Below, one piece after another: positions 21,903 to 33,455 of a DNA stretch of 64,000 nt (within the stretch, counting starts at the first letter, position 1; every line of letters begins with the position of its first letter). This stretch comes from Brienomyrus brachyistius (Eukaryota > Chordata > Actinopteri > Osteoglossiformes > Mormyridae): positions 16,567,519 to 16,631,518 of the forward strand of contig NC_064539.1 in assembly GCF_023856365.1 (NCBI RefSeq), read 5' to 3'. Position numbers and translations under genes: made by a program. A model generated the notes under the pieces. It saw only the letters and a list, made by a program, of their open reading frames with translations, was not told the origin of the DNA and did no database searches.

Positions 21903-22795
21903 CACACACACACGCTCATACACCCCACACCTTGGGAATAATGCTCTAATAATAGACCACAGAAGAACCTGACTGAAAGCTTCTTTGTGCCAGATGACTT
22001 TATCTCATGATATCATTTAAATTTGAATGACGAGTTTAACACATGAGAGACGTTACAGTCAGACTGATATGTTTGTTTTACTGATTTGCCTCCTGATGTT
22101 TTTGTAGCTTTGGGAAAATATTATGGATGTGATTATGCTGTTTATAAAATCGTACATAAGTATTTATGCCTACTATACATATATATATATGGATATTAGT
22201 CTGCAAATAACAAGCCAAAGAGGACATGCAGTGTCTTTCTTTGTTAATAAGGGGTTTGCATTAAAGAGCCATTGAAGATTTTTTTTTTTGCTTTGACCAT
22301 TTTCTTTGACGCAGACTTTACAGGACAGGAAAGCTGACCTCCAGCTGTCATTGACTACCTGTCAGCCCGTATAAAGATGCGCCGGTGATGCAACGAGGCT
22401 GAAGAATGGAAATGCGCTCATTCTGATGCATCTCTGCGGCACCTGACGTGTCATTGAGACTCACGCAGGGTTGCACGGCTGTTGCATAGCCGTTCCCTGG
22501 TTTCAGTGCTTGCCTTGGACTTCTGTGGACCATTTATTTTATCGCTAGGTAATCTAAATACATTACACATTTGCTGTGCTGTTTCAAATGCTAAACTTGT
22601 GTTGGGTATCTGCAGTAATGCTGTCAGTTATCTCCTTGGGTTGCTAATTTTTGTGCTAAAGTTGTCAGATTAGGCCAGTCTCCCAGCAGGCTTTGTCTGA
22701 ACGTATAAAAGTCATCCTTGCTCATGTCTCATCCACTGTAAGACACGTTCAAGAGGCACATGTCCACGACATCAATGCCATTCTCTGCTTTCTGT
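21306..22795. other. No recognised gene; poly-C and (CA)n
   Basis: Poly-C runs occur at about 21662-21671 and 21834-21843, and an interrupted CA microsatellite at about 21868-21914. Remaining sequence unremarkable. Confidence 0.5.
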
Positions 22796-22798
22796 TAA

Positions 22799-23936
22799 AA
22801 TGGGAGGAACAATGTCGAGTGGGAGGGGCAATGTCGAATGGGAGGGACAATGTCAAATGGGAGGAACAATGTCGATTGGGAGGTGCAATGTCGAATGGGA
22901 GGGCCAATATCAAATGGTAGGAACAATGTCGAGTGGGAGGAACAATTTCAAGTGGAAGGGGCAATGTCGAATGGGAGGAACAATGTCAAGTGGGAGGGGC
23001 AATGTCGAATGGGAGGAACAATGTCGATTGGGAGGTACAATGTCGAATGGGAGGGCCAATATCAAATGGTAGGAACAATGTCGAGTGGGAGGAACAATTT
23101 CAAGTGGAAGGGGCAATGTCGAATGGGAGGAACAATGTCAAGTGGGAGGGGCAATGTCGAATGGGAGGAACAATGTCGATTGGGAGGTACAATGTCGAAT
23201 GGGAGGGCCAATATCAAATGGTAGGAACAATGTCGAGTGGGAGGAACAATTTCAAGTGGAAGGGGCAATGTCAAATGGGAGGAACAATGTCAAGTGGGAG
23301 GGGCAATGTCGAATGGGAGGGACAATGTCAAGTGGGAGGGGCAATGTCAAATGGGAGGAACAATGTGGAGTGGGAGGCGCAATGTCGAATGGGAGGGACA
23401 GTGTCAAATGGGAGGAACAATGTCGAGTGGGAGGTGCAATATCGAATGGGAGGGGCAATGTCAAATGGGAGGAACAATGTCAAATGGGAGGAACAATGTC
23501 GAGTGGGAGGAACAATGTCAAGTGAGGGGGCAATGTCGAATGGGAGGAACAATGTCAAGTGGGAGGGGCAATGTTTACTGGGAGGGACAATGTCAAGTGG
23601 GAGGGGCAATGTCGAATGGGAGGGGCAATGAGAAATGGGAGGAACAATGTCGAGTGGGAGGGGCAATGTTGAATGGGAGGGACAATGTCAAGTGGGAGGG
23701 GCAATGTCGAGTGGGAGGGGCAATGTTTACTGGGAGGGACAATGTCAAGTGGGAGGGGCAATGTCAAATGAGAGGGGCAATAACAAATGGGAGGAACAAT
23801 GTCGAGTGGGAGGGGCAATGTCGAATGAGAGGGGCAATGACAAATGGGAGGAACAATGTCGAGTGGGAGGGGCAATGTCAAGTGGGAGGGGCAATGTCGA
23901 GTGGGAGGAACAATGTTGAGTGGGAGGGGCAATGAA
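22799..23936. repeat. 19-bp minisatellite, about 60 units
   Basis: Tandem copies of a 19-bp unit of the form GGGAGGAACAATGTCGAGT, varying at AACA/GGCA and at the GTCGAGT/GTCAAGT/GTCGAATG positions. A distinctive variant containing CAATATCAAATGGTAGG recurs at 22905, 23057 and 23209, exactly 152 bp (8 units) apart, so at least three tandem higher-order copies exist. 19 is not divisible by three and both strands lack stops, giving spurious frames on plus and minus strands. Confidence 0.97.
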
Positions 23937-24014
23937 GGAGGGGCCAGTTATCATCTGACACCCTAACCCTCAGTATAAACCCCTCCTACCCCTCGTGATA
24001 AACCCCTCCTACTC

Positions 24015-24043
24015 AACATTGCCCCTCCCACTCGACACTCAGC
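24015..24043 (-). repeat. Inverted outlying unit of the 19-bp minisatellite
   Basis: CATTGCCCCTCCCACTCGAC is the reverse complement of the array's GTCGAGTGGGAGGGGCAATG and lies about 80 bp beyond the array end. It could pair with any of about 60 array units. Confidence 0.8.
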
Positions 24044-24049
24044 TCCCGG

Positions 24050-26010
24050 CTGCAGCATGGAACATGTTGCTTCAGCATCTCCTACATAAGTAGCATGTTT
24101 AATATTCAGTGTAGTGACTGTTTGTGGCCAGAAGGGGGCTCCAAAACATCAGGGGCCCCACAGAAATGTCTGGTTTGAGTGGTAGTACACACCACCACTG
24201 CTTGTAGGGCAGCTTAATTAGCGCTGATACTAGCTGACACTTCCTGGGTTAGCCACCTGTCTCTGTCCTTCACCCACTTTATCAGTGGTGTTCTTCTCCT
24301 AGCCGCTGTTACACTTTGCCACTAGATCATTGTCAAATACCTCACCCCCCCTCCCACCTATTTGCTCGCCCCTCAGGCCGGTGGGGTCTGTCTGATGGTC
24401 CAGTGCTTGTGTTTAATAGCAGATAACAATATGATTAATGCTCCCTGCTTTGTGCCACGAGTGTTAACAGAGACACCGGGGAGCACTGAGCTGTTTAAGT
24501 AGCTGCTTATCTCCGTACGAGCCGGCAGTAAAGACATAAAACAGGAGCAGACAGCTGCTCTACCTCTGGGTCTTCTGGATTACAGGAAGTGATGGCCAGA
24601 GTCACGCCGCTCCAACACGCTGGATCCTCTAAGGCGCCAGCTGACCGACGGCTTCCTGTTTGACGAACAGCCGCTTCGGTGCAGAGCGCAGCAGTTTGGA
24701 GAGGCACGCCGCCTCAGTAATAAAACACTTAACACTCCTATTTCCTGTCACTCCAAACTCATTCACTAATGCCTTCCTCTGTAATCACATTAAACGCAGC
24801 ATAACAATCATTTTAATGACATAAAACTGAGTCTTGTGACATCCGTCTTCCCCAGAACCATTTTGGTGCAAATTTCTGAATGTTAACCTCTTTACAGTTT
24901 TGCAGTGAACCAATTTTTTTTTTAACTAACTTGAAATTATTCTGGATATAAATGCTGTTGAAATTCAAAGGTGTCTTTCATCGTTCTCTCAAGTTTAATC
25001 CTTTTGTTCCATTTTCCTTTAATTCAACCCTGGAAAGTGACTTCACACTTCAGACCAGAACAGGAAGCCATTGAGGAAAGTATAGCAAACGGGGTAATAT
25101 GCCACACCAGCTTGTACTGTGATATACCGTAGGCAAGTTTCAGATTTAATGAGTTTGACTGGTAGGACGTTCGTCCATTGGTGTTACTGGATAAGCCTGC
25201 AGTGAGGTAACAGGAGGACATAAGAACAGAAGTCAATCACTTATTTTGCATAATGTCACATTGTTTTTGATTCACTGGATTGCAGTGACTAAGAAATTAT
25301 TTTACTGAAATGCAAGGGATGCAGTTTTTATGTATTTAATGCATTTTGTAGGTTAGGAGCATGCACTGATACATTCTAGGTACGACGTTAATCTACATCC
25401 AGCCCTATAAGCAGGTCCTCCAATTTACAGGGAAAAATTTGGGGGTTGGTGGCAGAACTGGTTTTCTAGCCATTGGAAAAAAATGACATTGCTCCATTTG
25501 GACTTGTGTATTTGCCAGTGCGAGGTTTAAGTACCGTCTGTATAATTGGTAGTGGGAGGTGCTTGCTGTGGTCATGCTGTGGGCGTGACAGGTATTGTGT
25601 GCGCGAGCCTTGCAGATGCTGTGTGATAATACTGAGGGGCTGCCATACACTGAAAATTGGTGCCTTTTCCTTCACTTGGTACTCTACTGTAACTTGCAAC
25701 AGTCGGTCATATGGGTTGCAGTGCTAAACCCAGACAAACTGTCAATTTTTGAAAAACTGGACCTGGACACCTGGCCAGGGGCGCAAAAATAAGACATGTC
25801 CAGGGAAACCCGGACGTAGGGTAAGAAAATCCTTGATTTGTGTAATGTTTGACGTTAGATTTTGCAAGTATTCACAAGAACAACAGGTGGCCTTTTATCT
25901 GGCAAGGTAGACTTCAAAAAAGTTTCCAGCAGCTACATATTGGAAATTGGAGTGATTGTGGCACAAAAGAATAGAACTGAACACCCTCCCCGATGTGGGC
26001 CATCCTGCTC
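24050..26010. other. No recognised gene
   Basis: Ordinary unique-looking sequence, no convincing exon and no repeat family recognised. Confidence 0.45.
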
Positions 26011-26012
26011 AC

Positions 26013-26298
26013 TGGCACAGACCTGAAATGTCAGCAGTGGTAGTCGCTTGGTTACCGCAAACACTGATACACAACTGAAATGTTAGCAATGGTAGCCACT
26101 CGGTTACCATAAACACTGATACACAACTGAAATGTTAGCAATGGTAGCCGCTTGGTTACCGTAAACACTGATACACAACTGAAATATCAGCAATGGTAGC
26201 CATTCGGTTACCATAAACACTGATACACAACTGAAATGTTAGCAATGGTAGTCGCTTGGTTACCGTAAACAGTAGCACAGACCTGAAACGGCAGCATG
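26013..26298. repeat. 52-bp tandem repeat, about 5.5 copies
   Basis: The unit begins TGATACACAACTGAAATGTT and continues AGCAATGGTAGCCGCTTGG to ACCGTAAACAC. The first and last copies are the most divergent (both carry GCACAGACCTGAAA), so they form the array edges and the middle copies are the more recent duplicates. Confidence 0.92.
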
Positions 26299-29200
26299 TG
26301 ACTTTTAACATTTCTTTTATGTTGTGGTTTTGCGTCAGTGAAGCAATTCTAGCAAAGAGGAGCTAAATGTTCCCAATGTTCCCAATTTTTGCAGTCATTC
26401 GTCACATTAATACCATTAACAGTCTCCAAGGGTGAATTCTGGACTGACGTTGTAACAATCACACATCACCGCAAAACCTGAAATAGGTTTGCCAGCTTTC
26501 TTCTTGGTTTTTATACATACAACATGATAAATCAGAATAAAGTATCATTAAACCTACACATATATCCATGGCTTTTTTGAAAAAGAAAAAACACACACAC
26601 ACACCAAGCGGCACTGTTAAGCCCAGCAAGAGTGAGCGGCTCAAAGTAGAGCAGATCCATCATTACTTTGCATTTTAAACAAACCCAGCGGTTCGGTCCC
26701 GGCGTGCTTCTCCGCTGCCGACTGATCAAAAGCCGGCGATACGTGGGGAAGGAGTTGGGGGCCTTTTGTTTCTGCTCTTTCCTGGTGGAGTCATGCAGTC
26801 TGCCCGTCGGCTTTAATCATCCACAGAGCGGATGCCGCCATGGCCAAAGAGCGAGCTGTAGCCCCCTCGCCCACGTCGAGGTCCGCCCTTAATGATGGAG
26901 TACGCGTCTGCCTGTTGCTGTGCATGGAGCCGCTAATAACTTGGTCAATCTAACATAAAAAAGCGGATTGTGAGCAAGGGAGCAAAAAAAAAAAAAAATA
27001 AACAACAGACATCTGTCACCAAAAAGAAAAAAACACACAGAGCTGGAACCTTTTGAAAATGTGCTGTTTTGCGGTGGAACGCGTTTGATGTAAAAACTTT
27101 GTAGGCATGAATCCCTTATTAGTTCTCTGGTGGGGGGTTGTGAGGCTTAAAGAATGACACGCCGTGGATTGCTTTTTCGCCTGCTAATTCCTCATTAAAA
27201 AAGATTTGGACAGCAGGATACCTTTGATTACAGGATCCTAATATTTGCCTAACTTTAAGCAGAACACTCAGCTGTTAGCGTTTGTGCTGGGTGCTTTTAC
27301 AGGGGAGGAAACACGTATTTCATTTTCTGTTATTCAGTAATCTGCACGATATACCCCCCCTTCGTTTGGCAAATCAGAAGCTGCAGTGTGTTTGGTCAGT
27401 GCTCCCCTGTGCCTTTTTCTTGCATATTGGAAGTGATATCACTGCCTTTCACTCGCACTGTGATTATTACGATTACGAGTCACATTTTCATCCTTTTCCA
27501 TTCTCCTCACTGGCATCTCTCCTTCCCAAGGGAAAATAAAGTCGTGGCCCCCACCAAACTATACTTTGAGATGAGGTCATTTTTCAAGTCTGCCGTGTGC
27601 ACAATGTTGTTTCTTTCTTTTCATAAATGGAGCTGGAAAAAAATGACATGATAAAAATAAATAAATAATATACGCTGGGCACTAATTCCAGCAGCAGTCA
27701 GGACTGGTTTGGCCTCTTATTAAAACAGTGCTACACTGTCATACTTCAGCATCTCCTTGTTCAATCACCGTGAGTAGAAACTTGTTTAAACCAAAATTAA
27801 TTTCCTTTATGGAACATGTCTTCCCTCATTCACATTTCCTATAACCCTGATTTATGAGAAGCAAGTCACGAAAATACCAAGGACCCAAAGCTCCTGGGCT
27901 GATATTTAAGAATTAATTAAAAGAGTCAAACTTCAGTCAAAATTTTACTTTAATAATCTTATATAATATGTATGAAAACTTGCACCCACAATTCAAAACA
28001 GGCCGCTATTGAAAAGTAGCATATTTCTATGTAAAAAAAAAAGACTTTTTAATGATTTAACTACATTACAAAACAATTTATTATTCCCACAATGTTCACT
28101 ACTGTTTAAAAATGTATTATTTCATAAAAAACTGAATCTGGGATCTCAAGGCTGAGACTTTATCTTAGCATTTATTTGCACAAATTTGAGCCCAAACAGA
28201 TTAGGACACTGCGACACAGGTGAACTGCGACAGAGTTCCTCAGATAGAAGCAGATTAAGGCTTCATAATAATGCATTTCTTCTTCCATTTCTGCAGACAA
28301 ATTCTGGGAACTTTCTAATACTGTAGTACTACAATAAGCATATGGGGAAGGAAGGTGATACAAGGTTGAATAATCGCTTTGCTGTATTTTGAAAGGTGCA
28401 AGATTAATCTTCAGAAACCGAATATCAAACAACAGCCTCCTTAAACGAAAAGGACACCTGTCACTCTACTAAACAGCGAGATATAGCTAAACTTCTGTTA
28501 AAGGAATCATTTTCCCTCCAGTTAGCGTTTTAGTGCAAATGAAGTTGCCGTCATGTAATCAAGCACTTTTGTCATTTTTGTAGAGGAATTATAATTAGCT
28601 GCTGACCAAAGGATGCTGTTTTAAAAATGTTCTTTTGGCGCTGTTGGGTGGGAAGTTTTTGAAACCGTGGACGGGTCTTTCAGCTGTTTTGGCTTTAATT
28701 CCCCTCATCAAAATCCCAAGCGCGTGACTTATACCCCTGTAAAGATTAGCTGCTGGTTTCCATTGACTGCATGATTCCAACAAGAAATCAGCCTTTCATT
28801 AACTCCCCCCTCGCCCCAAAGAATCAGGAGGAAAAAGAAAAAATAGACGAGCATCGACGAAAGTTGGTGCAATTTTCTCCAGTTGCTGTTTCCATGGTCA
28901 GAGTGACAATCAAACACAGGCAGAGAGATTCCCAGTCATGCTTCTCTGCCCCCTTCCCGTCATTTGATCCTGACAGTGATTAGGCTGTCAGTGTCCTGTG
29001 TCAGCATTTAGACTTCTACTGATCCAGTGTCACCGAGTATCAGCCCCCCGGAGCTGAGACCCTGCTCCATTCCCCCTCCTTTTGCAAGTCGTAACACTGC
29101 CACCTTATTTTGGCTTCTCATCAACTTCCGTCTTCCCCATTATACCCAGAATTAAAGCAGAGATGAAAACCAGCCAGGGAGGCCTTTCAGAGGCCTCGGC

Positions 29201-30865
29201 GAGCTTGTGGCTGATTGTGTTGTCAGTGTCTGATGGTATCACATCATGGCCGCGTGTGAGCAGCAGGTAGAGAGGCCCAGGCGGGGAGATGGAGGCAAGT
29301 CGCTCTAATTGAATCGATTGGCTAGCGGGAGCTCTGAGCCGAGGGTCAGTAATTACACGGCCAAACCGAGATAACGCCAATTTTGCCCGACTCTTCAGCC
29401 TTTGCGGAGACTCAGGACCCCCCCACTTCGAGGCTTCAGTTCTCTTCCTCACACCCATTTATGTTTTCTGTGACACGTTCAAAAGGAGGAAAAGAAAGAA
29501 ATTTCCAAAGGACGCTGGCAGCCTCTGCCCCAGTCTAATTTGGAGACGACATCAAATGCTGCATCGCGTTTCCTCCCCGACGCTCGACGGTAAGAATCTC
29601 AACAGGAAATTCTCTCCTCACACATCCTCCACGGCTCCCTCTGCCATCTACTACATCCTTATAACCCCAAAGAGCATCCCGACGATGACAAACACTGAGC
29701 CTGTCTCGTGCGTCAGCTTATGACATTACATCTAACCTGAAAGCGGCGGGAAAAAAGCTAAACAACACGCACACTTTCTGTGAAGTTTCTATGGATACCG
29801 ATGAATTTCCAGATCTGAGGCACACAAGTGCGATAAACTAGCCTCATTAACCACAGAAACTAGCTGCAGTTAATTAAAATAATTCCTTGTTATCCTGGCT
29901 GCTCTACTCGGTCAAATTAAACCAGTGGAGTGCTGAGCAGTTTGTGTTTGGCTTGCCGAATGCTGCTTTGGTACGGCGTACCTCACCTAATTAGTGACAG
30001 AGGAGGAATATTTTAATGGGAATGAACAAGCGCGGGATTTATCGGTGCTCTAATTGAAGGGCTCTGTGTAAGTCAGTGCACGGAGACGTACCCTGAAACA
30101 AAAGCATAGAAATCAACAGGAGGAATGCAGCCTTAAAATGGCTTACTATTTCGTAATTAGCTGTTGGTAAACCTGTCACTTGTTCATGGGCTGGTGAACA
30201 ACTGTAATATTATCCCTGTCAGCATCAGCATTTACTCATTCGGGAAAACTGCAAATATTTCTCATATGCTGTTTTATTTGGGGTTTTTACACATTTTTCC
30301 AAAGATTATGTAAATGTTGTTGTCAGTGTATTATAGAAAGAATAGACTCCCACAGTAAACAACCCCTAGGTTTTCAGAAATAATTTACAAACTGATGCAA
30401 CCATTTAAATTAATATTTCAAATGTTAAATATTTAAAATGAAATGTGACGTAATGTTTTCATCATAAAACTTAAGAATTAAAAGAAGTACTAATGCAATT
30501 TAACATAATATTCCATAATAACTCTTCGTGGGTTTATTTTTTTGAAACCAGTGGTGTCGCTATGGTTGCTGGGGGGGGGGGGGGGCGAACAGCACGATGA
30601 GGGATACAGGCGAGGGGAACGGGTGTAATTACGATAGAGTCCTCTTTGCGCATTGGATGGGACCAGCAGGTTGGCCTAACATGACACAGGTGGTAACAGC
30701 AAACAATAGCTGGGCTTACAAACGAACGCGGAGAACAAAATAACAGGAATGATTTATGCATGGGACTGAGGCAGTGGGAATGATCTCACAGGGCTAACAA
30801 CACGCGGCCGAAACAAAACAGAACAAGCCGCTTTAGCAAGTTGGAGAGCGATAGTTAATCAATCC
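26299..30865. other. Repeat-poor stretch of about 4.5 kb, no gene recognised
   Basis: Almost no transposon or tandem-repeat sequence apart from a poly-A tract (about 26985-26998) and a poly-G run at 30570-30584. Homeodomain-type cores (TAATTA, TAATTG) are frequent at 29300-30060. Compared with the rest of the window this is a candidate zone for conserved noncoding elements, but it cannot be confirmed from one sequence. Confidence 0.3.
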
Positions 30866-30877
30866 TGATCATGTGAC
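30866..30877. repeat. Target-site duplication, left copy
   Basis: TGATCATGTGAC, repeated exactly at 31230-31241 on the other side of the SINE. Confidence 0.95.
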
Positions 30878-31229
30878 GGGGGCGGCATGGTGGTGCAGTA
30901 GTTAGCACTGTTTCCTCACACCTCTGGGACCCGGGTTCGAGTCTCCGCCTGGGTCACATGCGTGTGGAGTTTGCATGTTCTCCCCATGTCGTCGTGGGGT
31001 TTCCTCCGGGTACTCCGGTTTCCCCCGACAGTCGAAGAACATGCTGAGGCTAATTGGAGTTGCTAAATTGCCCGTAGGTGTGTGTGAGTGAATGGTGTAT
31101 GAGTGTGCCCTGCGATGGGCTGGCCCCCCATCCTGGGTTGTTCCCTGCCTCGTGCCCATTGCTTCCGGGATAGGCTCCGGACCCCCCGCGACCCAGTAGG
31201 ATAAGCGGTTTGGAAAATGGATGGATGGA
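30878..31229 (+). mobile_element. Full-length tRNA-derived SINE, 352 bp
   Basis: Flanked by an exact 12-bp target duplication, so both ends are defined. The head holds an RNA polymerase III promoter: A-box TGGTGCAGTAG at 30891-30901 and B-box GGTTCGAGTCT at 30934-30944, about 43 bp apart. The body reads GTGGAGTTTGCATGTTCTCC, GGGATAGGCTCC and GATAAGCGGTTTGG, ending in an (ATGG)n tail. It would be copied by a LINE's enzymes. This is the least decayed of about 16 copies or pieces of the family in the window and serves as the reference for them. The minus-strand frame 30902-31159 within it is not a gene. Confidence 0.93.
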
Positions 31230-31241
31230 TGATCATGTGAC
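31230..31241. repeat. Target-site duplication, right copy
   Basis: TGATCATGTGAC, identical to the left copy. Confidence 0.95.
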
Positions 31242-31586
31242 TCTCATGCTCGTCCCCTCCCCAGTGTGGCATCGGAACAGACCCAGTCTATGGGAAGTCG
31301 AGAGGTGGACTTTAAAAATAAGGTACATAGGTCAACTCTACTGTATACAGAACCATGGGGATCATCCTGGACTTTCGGGACCGTTGGTCAAATTCATTTT
31401 CATCTGTGACCAAAGAAAGAAATCCAGGAACTTCCAGGGGCCTGAACTTGTGTTACCTTTTAGCGTCACTGCGAGTGCAAACTCCAGATGCGCACTGGCC
31501 TCCTCCCTGATGCTGGTGCACTGCTAATAGCAGTCTGATGCAAATAGTCGTCATGGAGTAATAAGTCACAGAAAGACCCACCAGAT

Positions 31587-31796
31587 TTAGAACAGCATCC
31601 CCATCGCGGCGTCCATCATCATGCAGTTCTCTTGCTCAGCATGTTCCATGTGCACCTTAAGGTCTTTGAGGTGCTGCGAAGATCTGGGGCAGCCGCGCAG
31701 TTGCCGGATGTGTAGCGGGCGCCCGGGAGAGCGCGAGGCGAGGCGCTGTCCGGAGCACTGAAGCTCCCGGCCTACATGGAGAGCAGCTGCTCGCCA
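31587..31796 (-). other. CpG-rich open frame, possible terminal exon (unproven)
   Basis: On the minus strand 69 codons are open between a stop at 31797-31799 and a TAA at 31587-31589. The frame ends in LKDLKVHMEHAEQENCMMMD and then AAMGMLF. The C-terminal text looks less random than other open frames here, and a GTAG acceptor-like site lies near 31774-31777. No start codon lies near the 5' end, which would fit an exon rather than a whole gene. I do not recognise the protein, and another frame on the same strand is also open. Chance is the leading alternative. Confidence 0.15.
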
Positions 31797-31799
31797 TCA

Positions 31800-33170
31800 C
31801 TCTGCACCTCATGTTCCCACAGAATCTAGCTCTACATAATGGGTGGATCATTCACCTGTTAGCAATTAGCAATTCAGCAATAATTATAGCAGGTGCTCTG
31901 AGGATAAAACCCAGTTTGTTAGGCGACTTAATGCATTTAATAATGACGAATACGCCACAGATTTTGATTGGGATGCTCTGCGCTTCCTTATATCTCTGTA
32001 GATCACGAAAGTCATATTAATATCATTAAATGATTAAATCACTAGAAGACAATAGTATGCATCTAATTTAATGATGAATGACACTTTGTTAATGGATAAT
32101 TAACAAAGCTGTAATGAATAATTTAGACACCCTATAAACTTGCCCCATACGTTTGTTAAGCATTTAATAATGTGATTAACTACTTGCTGAGCACTAAATG
32201 AGAAATAATAATCAGTAATGGGCTGAGATCCGTCATACAGCATGACTTTCGGGGATAGCGACCCAGGAAAATGACTAAATCCGGCTGCATGGATGGCATG
32301 CGTGTGTCTGCGCCAACAGATGCGTCTTTTACACATTGCATTGTGCATGACCACATACGTGTGACACGTGCATGAAAACACGAAAGGTCATTGAAGTCTG
32401 TATAGCTGCCACAGTCCTGCTTTCAGCTCAAGCTCAACAGTCTGTTGTGAGATTTGAGTTGTTCTTGATAAAGCGAATAATAACTGTGGAAACGGCAAGA
32501 CTTCAAGTCTCCAAGACCGGAGTTTCCCCCCATTGCCCTAGATCTAAATATAATAAAATTTAGCTGTGTGAAGATGCAGAGAAGCAATTGGGACGAAGCC
32601 ACAAATAGCATTCGCGGTATATCGAGAGTCTCACATAGCAGAGAAGCCAAAGCATGCATGCGAGCACCAGCGACTGTGTTAAAACACACAGGTTCAAAGA
32701 ACACTGGATGTTACTGTGCTCACCACACGTGCAACAGTGATGTTTACAGCCGCCAGGACATCTAAGATTACCCTGAAAGGATTAGCAAAACTAATGAATG
32801 TTGTCTTCGCTGAATGGGTAACTTGACAACACAACAGAGCAATTCCAAAAATGAATCCAAGGAGTCCAATTTTAAACACATTTTTGTTTGACTTACCCCC
32901 AAACACCTGCGTTTTTGGGTCTTGGTAAGAGAATCCGCTCATTTTTCAAAGCCTATTCGGCAGTACCCACCCCATTGGCACTGTAATTTGAAACTTTCAG
33001 CAACCATATTTTAAAAGAAACAATGTTTTATTCCTTGTCCTGCTTACATAAGTACCTTGCTTTTTGATCGATTGCCAGTGTTACACTTCCTTTAGGTTAC
33101 CATGCTTCATTTGCAACAAACAACTTCTATTTTCATTTTCAGTTCTCTATTATAATTTTTACTGATTCGT
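31800..33170. other. No recognised gene
   Basis: AT-rich in 31850-32180, otherwise unremarkable. No repeat family recognised. Confidence 0.45.
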
Positions 33171-33174
33171 TTAT

Positions 33175-33455
33175 TGGGGGGTGGGAGGGGGGGGGGGACC
33201 CAGCACGTAGCACTCACGCCTGCAGGGCTGGGGGGCTGGGATCCCACCTCCCCCACAGCTTACACGGTCGTTTCTGTACTGAATGCATTTCCTCTGGAGA
33301 CTCCTGGTCACTCCCTCAGTCCAAAGACATTCAGTTTGCTGAAACGGCATCTGTAAATTGGTGCACGCGTGTGATAGACCAGCATCCTGGACAGAGATGC
33401 CTCTCCCTGTATGGGACAATTGTTTGGAAGATGGATGGATGGATGGATGGATGAT
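33175..33455 (+). mobile_element. Decayed SINE copy with (ATGG)n tail
   Basis: Carries CTCCCTCAGTCCAAAGACAT, a CTGTAAATTGG block, a GATAGACCAGCATCCTGG block and a GGATGGATGGATGG tail, in the same order as the full SINE at 30878. A poly-G stretch replaces the head. Confidence 0.65.

Noticed and set aside
22800..23954. Many open frames on both strands (up to 232 residues)
   Set aside because: Generated by the 19-bp minisatellite; unit length is not a multiple of three.
30891..30944. A functional tRNA gene
   Set aside because: A- and B-boxes are present, but no cloverleaf could be folded by eye and the segment is the head of a SINE with a target duplication.
30902..31159. 85-residue minus-strand frame
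   Set aside because: Lies wholly inside the full-length SINE.
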